Part shown: in pieces, positions 19,025 to 24,980 of the stretch
Numbering within the stretch: position 1 is the stretch's first letter
Layout of the letters: every line of letters begins with the position of its first letter
Source of the DNA: Mesostigma viride
Taxonomy: Eukaryota > Streptophyta > Mesostigmatophyceae > Mesostigmatales > Mesostigmataceae
DNA: 24,980 nucleotides
Direction: 5' to 3'
NCBI GenBank assembly: GCA_009746045.1
Contig: RPFO01000423.1
Location: 1 to 24,980 of the forward strand
Notes under the pieces: generated by a model
The model's input: only the letters and a program-made list of their open reading frames with translations
Databases searched by the model: none
What the model was told of the DNA's origin: nothing
Made by a program: the position numbers and the translations under genes

Positions 19025-19953
19025 GTGAACCGCTGGCGCCTAATAGGCCCAGCCTTGCCAACATTGTCCGCCTGGTTGGCAGCAGTCCGCGACTTGCAAA
19101 ACCGGGCCTTGTGCCCTGGCTTATGGCACTTGCCACACAGGTTCGTCCCCAACGGGAAAGCCTTGTTGGCCTTGCAGGTCTCGCGGGTGTGACCAGTCCC
19201 CTGGCAGCGAGGACACTTCAGGCGCCCGTCACCGGCGCCAAAAACGGCCCTGATGGCAGGGCCATCGGCATTGACTGCTGGCGTCGGCTTCACGGCACCC
19301 TTGCCGGCCAGCTCCTGAGCAGCGCCACCGAGCGCCATGATCTCGCGGATGCAGGCGAAAGCAGCAGCCTTGCTCGCCAGCTTCTCCTTGGTCAGGACGG
19401 ACGCCAGACTCTGCACGGTGCTTTCTGACATAGCACCGCTGCCAAGGGCCTTGCCCAAGAACAGGACCACCGAAAAATCATCAGCAAATTTTAGATTGGT
19501 TTCTTCGAGCATCCGCTCGAAGGCCAGCGTGGCCTTGGCAGTGTCACCGGACACTTCGAACGTCAGAATCTGCATGACGTCCTTGATGGACTTCACCAGC
19601 CCTGTCGGCGCGAGAAGCTCAGTGAGCCGCTCAAGGAACTGATTCCAGTCCCATGCCTTCTCCTGGGCGATCCGAATCAGGTCCCGCACCGCCTGCGGCC
19701 CTTTGCTGGCCAGTGGAGCCCCCCGCAAGATCCGAAAAATCTGCGCGGGAGTCTTCACTACCGTGCGGACTTTCTCCTCCCAGGCCTTGATTGCCCAGAC
19801 AAAGTCACGGTTTTCCTTGTCCGTAGCCTTGTCGGCCAACGGCTCTGGCAGCATGCGAACCACCAGTTCGTGCTGTCGCAGCTCCTTGTAAGCATCGGCA
19901 CCATCGCCAGTCAACTGAATGGCGTCCGTGTCGGAACGGGAACCGCGAGCCAT
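18997..19953 (-). CDS. gag: Gag (capsid/nucleocapsid) protein of element 1
   Basis: 318 residues from the ATG at 19953 to TGA at 18997-18999. Residues 1-210 are helical and capsid-like (QEKAWDWNQFLERLTELLAP, KADDFSVV-type segments), in the manner of copia-type Gag proteins. Two CCHC zinc knuckles follow: C247-PR-C250-QGTG-H255-TRET-C260 and C273-GK-C276-HKPG-H281-KARF-C286. They bind the RNA genome. The tail is basic. The frame stays open 17 codons upstream to an ATG at 20004 inside the 5' LTR. I prefer 19953 because MARGSRSD has typical Gag N-terminal character, but the upstream start lies downstream of the TATA and is possible. Gag ends a few bases after the pol frame opens. Confidence 0.92.
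   Translation of the reverse strand: MARGSRSDTDAIQLTGDGADAYKELRQHELVVRMLPEPLADKATDKENRDFVWAIKAWEEKVRTVVKTPAQIFRILRGAPLASKGPQAVRDLIRIAQEKAWDWNQFLERLTELLAPTGLVKSIKDVMQILTFEVSGDTAKATLAFERMLEETNLKFADDFSVVLFLGKALGSGAMSESTVQSLASVLTKEKLASKAAAFACIREIMALGGAAQELAGKGAVKPTPAVNADGPAIRAVFGAGDGRLKCPRCQGTGHTRETCKANKAFPLGTNLCGKCHKPGHKARFCKSRTAANQADNVGKAGPIRRQRFTWVRNAQEN
19000..19006 (-). other. Candidate -1 ribosomal frameshift site
   Basis: On the minus strand GGAAAAC immediately precedes the gag TGA. In the gag frame it reads G-GAA-AAC-TGA; slipping back one base enters the pol frame. It is not a perfect X-XXY-YYZ heptamer, because the P-site pairing is compromised. The two frames overlap by only about 45 bases (a TAG closes the pol frame upstream), so any frameshift must occur here. 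Confidence 0.45.
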
Positions 19954-19977
19954 TGTAAATAGCAGCTTTTGAGTACG
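19954..19977 (-). other. Very short leader between 5' LTR and gag
   Basis: Only 24 bases separate the LTR end from the gag ATG. It starts CGTACTCAAAAGC and does not begin with TGG, as a primer-binding site for a tRNA 3' end should. Primer use is therefore unclear. Confidence 0.7.
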
Positions 19978-20027
19978 AGTTGAGATTGAGAATGATGCTT
20001 GCAAGAATGCGGCACTAGGTGCCTGGG

Positions 20028-20033
20028 TTTATT
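20028..20033 (-). terminator. AATAAA polyadenylation signal in the LTR
   Basis: AATAAA on the minus strand lies just after the TATA box. The same hexamer in the 3' LTR (about 14787-14792) would end the transcript. Its closeness to the TATA implies a very short R region. Confidence 0.45.
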
Positions 20034-20037
20034 ATCA

Positions 20038-20046
20038 ATTTATATG
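20038..20046 (-). promoter_or_regulatory. TATA box of element 1
   Basis: CATATAAAT on the minus strand, about 60 bases before the inner end of the 5' LTR. Transcription would be expected to start about 30 bases on, near 20010. Confidence 0.55.
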
Positions 20047-20478
20047 GTTACAAGTCATGTGTGCAACCCCAAGATTGCGATAGGCCTTATCGTCATTGCA
20101 CCAATCACATTTCATGTGCATTAGCGATTTCCAAGAGGCACACTGAACTAGCGTTACGCCAGCGTTGCACAATGCTTCTAGACGCTTCTAGAACCATTTA
20201 CAAATATCCATTAGCAGGGAATATTGCCGTATTCGTCTGCCCGCTGAAGGGGTGTTTTATCTCATCAATCCTTGGCACGACTTCAACAGCCTGACCGACA
20301 GTCAGTGCTCAACAGTCAGCGCGACCACTAGTTATAATGCATCAGCTTGGCTATACTGCCACCATGGTCATGTACACAAGCTGTGTGCAGCAATTGTGAG
20401 TATTGTTTCACAGATTTACATTCCATTATGCATGCACCAGTTTATACACGCATTTCGGTCAAGCAACAGATTGCAACT

Positions 20479-21637
20479 CAGGAGGGTGTGGAAGCAGGAT
20501 GAGCCTTACTGTGTTGAGGTGCCTGCCATCTGGAAGCTGGAGCTGCATCAACAATTCCTGGTTATTCTGAAGGGCCTGGAAGGACTCAGGTCGAGCCCAA
20601 TCATCTGGAGACTCACGCTGCAGGAAGCTCTGATCAGTGAGTGTGGCTTGAGAGTGTCTTCAGTTGATCCCTGTTTGCTGCTGGCCCAATGGGAGGGTCT
20701 GCCAGTGTATGCTAGTTTGCATGGAGATGATCTGCATTTGCTAGCCCCCACGACCTGGCTGAAGAAGTTTATTCCTGTCATCAGTGGCAAGTTTTCACTG
20801 GGCAAGGAGCTGTGGCAGGAGCCCAACAAGCCTGTAGTGTTCTGTGGAATGCAGGCTACCCTGTTCAGGAGGGACGGGGAGTGGAGTATCAGGCTTCAGG
20901 CTGGAGGAGATTATAAACAGACCATTGTGAAGGCCTTGCCAGAGAAGATCACCCAGGCTGCAGGACCTGAGTTGAGAGGCATGTGGGCCTGGTTTGCCAG
21001 CATCTGTGGTCCGTCTTTGATGGTCCATAGCAGAATGCCTGATGAGGTGCTTGAGGATGAGAAGCCTCGAGTCATAGCCCGGTTGGTGGAGAGTACCCCT
21101 GATCTGATTTTGTCTGGGATTGACTTTGCCCAGCCTATCACCTTGGAGATCTTTGTTGACAGTACCATGGATGCTCGCCAGGTTACCAAGGTCAGGGGGA
21201 GATCTGCTGCTCTGTTTGCTTTTTATCAGAGCAGGGCAAGTTTGTTCAGCTGGTACAGCAGACTGCAGAAGAGGGTCTGTATCAGTTCAGATGTGGCAGA
21301 ATGCAGGGCCATATGCGAGGGGATCCAGTCCAGCCTGTACATAAAGGAGTTAATGCTGGAGCTGGCTTCAGTTACCCCTTGGACCTTGCAGATGGAGACG
21401 TTGTTACTAACAGACAGCATGGGTATGGTCCAGTTTGTTCACAAGCAGCTGGCCAGAAGCCGGGACCTGGATTATTTGTTGCTGAAGGAGTTGGCCAGTT
21501 TGGTTGACTTGAAGCATATCCCTGGCGAGGAGAACCCTGCTGATGCATTGACAAAGCTGCCACACAAGGCCCCAGCCCAGTACAATGTACTGAGGAAGCT
21601 CATGAATGCTGACTGTCAAGTCGGTCTATCTGTCTAA
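20479..21637 (+). pseudogene. Element 2 RT C-terminal half and RNase H
   Basis: Continues the frame broken at 14736 (a reading through the LTR from 20252 is an artefact). It starts RRVWKQDEPYCVEVPAIW, then has RSSPIIWRLTLQEAL, VDPCLLL and the RT active site SLHGDDLHLL (H-G-D-D in place of Y-x-D-D). RNase H follows, with FVDSTMDARQVTKVRGR, SSDVAECRA, LTDSMGMVQF and GEENPADALTKL; the frame ends at TAA 21635-21637. It aligns block by block with element 1 Pol at modest similarity. No stops or shifts are seen in this part, so only the insertion breaks it. Confidence 0.88.
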
Positions 21638-22256
21638 AAGCTGAGAGCTGGGTGCTTAAGTCTCTGGATATCAGGCTGGGAGCTTGATTGTACATAATCC
21701 TGAGCACACCTTGAGGGGTGAGACATGTCTCTGGTGTGGGAATGTCTGACATTGTCTCTGATGGAGAGATGTCTATCTGGGGTTTTCATCTCAGTCTGAG
21801 GTTTCCCCAGATCTGTGGTTTGTGGGCGGGGTTCGATTCCCTGGTGCCGTCTTAAGGCGGAGTTTCACGGACTGGCTGACCCATCCACCATGCTGGTGAG
21901 GTGGCGACAGGTCCCCTGATTTTCCACGGTTGGAACGAGTATAGGAGCTTGTGTTTTGCATGTGCTTCGCGTAGATGTTGTGTCTGGTTCGATAAGGGGC
22001 AGCAGACCGGCGCCGACTCCCGTCTGGGGGTCAGCAATGTTTTCTGATGAGCTGTTGTGGGTGATCTGTGGGGTTTCGCCTAAGGTCCTGAAGGTTGTAC
22101 ATACTTCTCAAGTTCTTAGCTGAACACCTATGGGCTGCCACAGTTGGCCAACCTCTTGTACATGGGTAACACAACGAGCCTCCCGGGAAGGGATAGGGAC
22201 TCATTGTAATTTGTTTGTGCTCCTGAGCCAATATGGGTGCTATGTACATATAATAA

Positions 22257-22378
22257 GGAATCCAAGCTGACTGTCATGCCCAGTGGGTTGTGACTTGTAG
22301 TCGGGGAGGATGTCCAGGAATCCAAGCTGACTGTCATGCCCAGTGGGTTGTGACTTGTAGTCGAGGGAGGATGTCCAG
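22257..22378 (+). repeat. Two-copy 60-bp tandem repeat
   Basis: GGAATCCAAGCTGACTGTCA... at 22257-22316 is repeated at 22317-22378. The copies differ by an extra A (TCGGGGAGG versus TCGAGGGAGG). Confidence 0.95.
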
Positions 22379-22427
22379 TACCCATTGTGTGTGTTTGTAT
22401 GTAGACTTGTGTGAGCTGCTACAGCTC

Positions 22428-22441
22428 AAGAAAAGAAAGGA
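22428..22441 (+). other. Polypurine tract of element 2
   Basis: AAGAAAAGAAAGGA followed by TTGG and then AGTTAACG. This parallels GAAAAAAGAAAGGG-CTGG-AGTTGC in element 1 and marks the start of the 3' LTR. Confidence 0.7.
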
Positions 22442-22842
22442 TTGGAGTTAACGCCAAGCGCATTGGCGTGTTCCTGATTCGGCATATCTCTGCGATTCCA
22501 GCGGCACCGGAACGAGTTCATTCCGACAAGTATCAAGAAAGTTATGGCGTTCCGACTTCCCGGTCGCGCGCGAGCGCGAGCCGGCTGTTCTTCTAAGTCG
22601 GACGTGAATATTTGCCGACGACATATGGGGTCGACAGTAATTCCTGGGCTGACAGGAATTAGGTGCTGAACCTACGACGGTATTGGGTTAATACGTCGTA
22701 CGCAGGAAATAGGAACCTTAACCTGTGGTCTGGTGGTACCGCAGGCCTAGTCCTGGACTTCTAGGTGCAGATGCAATAATCACTGTGGTGACTGTGCTCT
22801 GTGGTCACTGTGCCTGTATGGCAGACCTACTGTATAGGAAGT

Positions 22843-22985
22843 CCAGTGTGAGATCATACGCCGTATAATACGGTATAATACGGTATAATACGTAATACGC
22901 TGGCTTTTAGCGTATAATTTTTCATACGTAATACGTTTTAGCGCATAATGACGTATAATACCGTATAATACCGTATAATGCCGTG
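22843..22985 (+). repeat. Left terminal repeat array, GTATAATACG motif
   Basis: After the TIR, CGGTATAATA is repeated in tandem at 22861-22892. Looser CGTATAATACCGTATAATACC copies run to about 22983. Confidence 0.85.
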
Positions 22986-24497
22986 TTTTCCGCGTTTTTT
23001 TTACGTTTTGCGCGGCTAGGATGCCAGAACGACAGGGCAACGATTTGAAGCCACAGATTTCGTATCTCTACTATAAGTACTGACCCGTCTGAACTTTCAC
23101 AATTCGACGCGATCTTATTTTGACATTGTGGTGCACAGTGCGCGCACCGTGCGGAGGTGGCCATGGCGACGTGCGTTCCGTTAAAATATGGCTAATCCGG
23201 CGGGCGACAGGCGAAAAAATTAAGCCGATGGTTAAAAGTGATGTTCTATTATGATGTTTCATAGCAAGATCTGCACTATTTGCAAATTCGCTGCCTTTGT
23301 TGGTACAGATTTGCACGGGGGTCTCATCCAACGTCAATTTGGCCGCGATGAATAATCTAGCATGTGTGCCTGCGACGGTAGAACTCGACATTCGTGGGTT
23401 ATTTTGATGCAGCAAGAGCCGTTTAGTAACGGACACCATGAAAATAACCTAAGCATCTTCGATCTGCGGCCATTTCCTGTCATTTCTAAAATGATTTCGT
23501 TCAGGCCTGCGCGATCCGCGGTTAATCCATCCATGGCTGGCTGGCTTTTCTTGCGCGCCTGGGTAGGAAATAATGCCGGCCGTGGTACGTTGATTTGCCG
23601 CATGTCACCGCCCAGTCTGTTTGCGCTCTTAATGAACCTGGCATGAAACTTTTTGCGCCGTTTCTGGGTTTTTCTTGCTATTTTGTTCTCCACTTGTTGC
23701 AGTTGTGCTATCAGATTTTCCGCAGCTTTCAATGGTTTTCCTTACGCTGCGTATGCCATGCTTCCTAAAGCTACCCAGAATTGATCGGGCAGTTATCTGG
23801 CTTTGCTACGCTTCCTGTATGGAGGTTTTCACACGGTAGACATTCTATATTGCGTAGTCAAGGACCCTAGCTGCCTGGGAGCGGCATCACCGTTGCAAGG
23901 AGCTGGCGAGCTCATAGACGCCTGTCATGCTCTTCAGCCTGCTGGAAAACAAGGTTGTTGTATGGAAGGTGAGAATATGTGAGTTACTTATCACATCCCC
24001 ACCTGTTTAGCCTCCGTGGTTCCCCAACGGGGACACGAGATTAATTAATATTAATTAATTAATTCAGTTAATTAATTAATTAATGCACACCACGAGTCAC
24101 ACACCTGTAGTCACATGCAGCTCAGTATATTCACATAGCATCGCACCATGCAAACATACTACATGCATTAATTGTATACTACTGTAGTATTTGCGTGCAT
24201 GCACAGCCACATATATATATTAAAATATATAATTACTTGCATCAAAGTGAAGGCACCCAAGTAAACATAACCAATATAAAGCCACATATATACACATACA
24301 CACAATTATGCATGCGCACGTTTACATTCTCAGTATTACATGCAATACATCGATCGTGTCCACAATATCCACCGTATAGAGTATAGCCGAGGGTAGGGCA
24401 ACCTTGGATTATGTCCAAAACAGTGTTAAAAACATGTGGATTGATGGTGGGTGTCTTAAAATGTGTAAAATCAGAGTATTCTGAGTGTGTCCGTACG

Positions 24498-24592
24498 AAA
24501 ACGTATAATACCGTATTATACCGTATTATACCGTATTATACATTATACTCCACCGTGACCGTATAACGCGTATAACGTACGATCTCACTCTG
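24498..24592 (-). repeat. Right terminal repeat array, GTATAATACG motif
   Basis: Mirror image of the left array: CGTATAATACCGTATTATACC repeats at about 24501-24540, then GTATAACGCGTATAACG and the TIR. Confidence 0.85.
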
Positions 24593-24693
24593 ATAGGAAC
24601 TGGGCGCTGTACAGGTAGTGAATACTGTACCGGGGGTGTTATTACTGAGCAGGCCTCCTAGGCTGCTCAGGACTAGCAAGCACAGTGCACAAG

Positions 24694-24700
24694 TATATAA
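24694..24700 (+). promoter_or_regulatory. TATA box in the candidate LTR of element 2
   Basis: TATATAA followed by ACAATAGG, about 205 bases before the right end of the LTR and on the coding strand of element 2. Confidence 0.45.
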
Positions 24701-24904
24701 ACAATAGGCCAGTGCCATTTGGGCAGATCTCTTGCGAGCCCGCCTCACGTGTTGTGCCTTGACTTGGCAAGCGCGTGTACAAGCCTCAAGTGTGTGAGCG
24801 CTGTAACATTATCCAATTTTAACAAAGCTCCGTTTCCAACCATATTCACACATTGCTGCATTGCAACCATATCCTTCACATTGCGTTTGCTAGGAACGTT
24901 AACT

Positions 24905-24980
24905 CTAGCGGTCCTAAGTTTTCTGCATGTTCACATCAGCTGCTATCTACAGTGCGGAACCACCCACACTCCCTTAAAGG
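24905..24980. other. Right flank, no gene seen
   Basis: 76 bases after the candidate LTR. It begins CTAGCGGTCCTAAG (see findings) and shows no coding signal. Confidence 0.5.

Larger units (their letters stand above)
14737..20478 (-). mobile_element. Element 1: complete copia-related LTR retrotransposon nested in element 2
   Basis: 5742 bases with direct terminal repeats 14737-15237 and 19978-20478, which I read as identical throughout. They are flanked by the 5-bp target duplication CAGGA (14732-14736 and 20479-20483). It is transcribed on the minus strand: 5' LTR (right), gag (19953-18997), pol (about 19000-15455), polypurine tract, 3' LTR (left). All frames are open. The identical LTRs and intact frames point to a very recent insertion. 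RT and RNase H are of copia (Pseudoviridae) type, but the protease lies after integrase, which is not the usual Gag-PR-IN-RT-RH order. Confidence 0.93.
19978..20478 (-). repeat. 5' LTR of element 1
   Basis: 501 bases, read as identical to 14737-15237. It drives transcription leftward. TATA and AATAAA signals lie near its inner end. CAGGA follows at 20479-20483. Confidence 0.93.
21638..22445 (+). other. Long 3' UTR of element 2
   Basis: About 800 bases between the pol stop and the candidate 3' LTR, with no gene. It holds a 60-bp tandem duplication (22257-22378), a GGTTCGATTCC motif at 21830-21840 that resembles a tRNA B box without a full tRNA fold, and a polypurine tract at its end. The 3' UTR of element 1 is only about 217 bases. 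Confidence 0.6.
22843..24592. mobile_element. TIR DNA element (MULE-like or hAT-like), about 1.75 kb
   Basis: The left end CAGTGTGAGATCATACG (from 22844) and the reverse complement of the right end CAGAGTGAGATCGTACG (to 24592) agree at 15 of 17 positions. Both run inward into GTATAATACG arrays. ATAGGAAGT (22834-22842) and ATAGGAACT (24593-24601) match at 8 of 9 bases, a likely target duplication. A 9-bp duplication suggests a Mutator-like element; an 8-bp one, with imprecise ends, would suggest hAT. Inside are AT-rich DNA, TTAATTAA tracts (about 24041-24083) and two overlapping minus frames (132 codons at 23334-23732; 122 codons at 23071-23439) with no secure domain. Probably non-autonomous. 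Confidence 0.65.
13263..24904 (+). mobile_element. Element 2: damaged copia-related LTR retrotransposon, 5' part missing
   Basis: In order on the plus strand: C-terminal integrase piece, aspartic protease, N-terminal RT, a nested element (14737-20478), the rest of RT and RNase H ending at 21637, a long 3' UTR, a polypurine tract (22428-22441) and a candidate 3' LTR (22446-24904). The LTR call rests on three points: the polypurine tract leads into AGTT just as in element 1; it begins AGTTAACG and ends CGTTAACT; and a TATATAA lies inside it. Gag, the integrase core and the 5' LTR are not in the window. Two frameshifts plus the insertions mean it is dead. It is related to element 1 but clearly not the same family. 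Confidence 0.75.
22446..24904 (+). repeat. Candidate 3' LTR of element 2, interrupted by a TIR element
   Basis: Starts AGTTAACG (22446-22453) and ends CGTTAACT (24897-24904), an 8-bp inverted repeat of the same AGTT...AACT type as in element 1. Removing the nested element (22843-24592) and one target copy leaves about 700 bases, close to the 501-bp LTR of element 1. A TATATAA lies about 210 bases before the right end. The 5' partner LTR is outside the window, so the call is indirect. Confidence 0.6.

Noticed and set aside
20252-20478. N-terminal 75 codons of the frame that runs to 21637
   Set aside because: This part reads through the LTR of element 1; the genuine element 2 sequence begins at 20479.
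21775-21850. Possible tRNA gene around GGTTCGATTCC
   Set aside because: A T-arm with five pairs (CGGGG/CCCTG) can be drawn, but no matching acceptor, D arm or A box lies upstream at the right distance.
1-24980. CRISPR array or prokaryotic defence island
   Set aside because: The tandem arrays have no unique spacers of constant length, and no cas-like or operon-like genes are present.

Overview
The window looks like repeat-dense nuclear DNA of a eukaryote, most likely an alga or other protist. It has no operon-like gene packing, many micro- and minisatellites, LTR retrotransposons and TIR DNA transposons nested in one another, and TATA-type promoters inside LTRs. I cannot name the species, and I see no convincing intact host gene and no rRNA, tRNA or CRISPR.

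Layout. Positions 1-624 are flanking DNA with no recognisable gene. Positions 625-13262 are bounded by a perfect 16-bp terminal inverted repeat that starts CACTAG. Inside both ends lie several hundred bases of GGTTACCGG-type subterminal repeats, and the flanks carry a 4-bp direct repeat CCAT. This fits a large, probably non-autonomous CACTA-like (CMC) DNA transposon. Its interior holds a ~50-bp minisatellite, a three-copy palindromic satellite, GGGA/GGAT/TTAA microsatellites, a ~1.8-kb segmental duplication rich in CACCC, and a few weak minus-strand coding fragments.

Positions 13263-24904 hold the remains of a plus-strand, copia-related LTR retrotransposon ('element 2'): the C-terminal part of integrase, then protease, RT, RNase H, a long 3' UTR, a polypurine tract and a candidate 3' LTR. 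It is the host of at least two nested insertions. Element 1 (14737-20478, minus strand) sits in its RT gene with a 5-bp target duplication, two 501-bp LTRs that read as identical, and open gag and pol frames. A small TIR element (22843-24592) sits in the candidate 3' LTR with an 8-of-9 target duplication. The CACTA-like element may be a third insertion, abutting the integrase fragment.

The most unusual result is the domain order of the two retrotransposons. Element 1 reads Gag | integrase - SH3-like domain - aspartic protease - RT - RNase H, with protease after integrase. The damaged element 2 shows the same order. Both carry D-T-Q/N-A instead of D-T-G-A in the protease and H-x-D-D instead of Y-x-D-D in RT. 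The LTRs end AGTT...AACT rather than TG...CA, and no standard tRNA primer site follows the 5' LTR. Together these suggest a distinct copia-related lineage, recently active in this genome.
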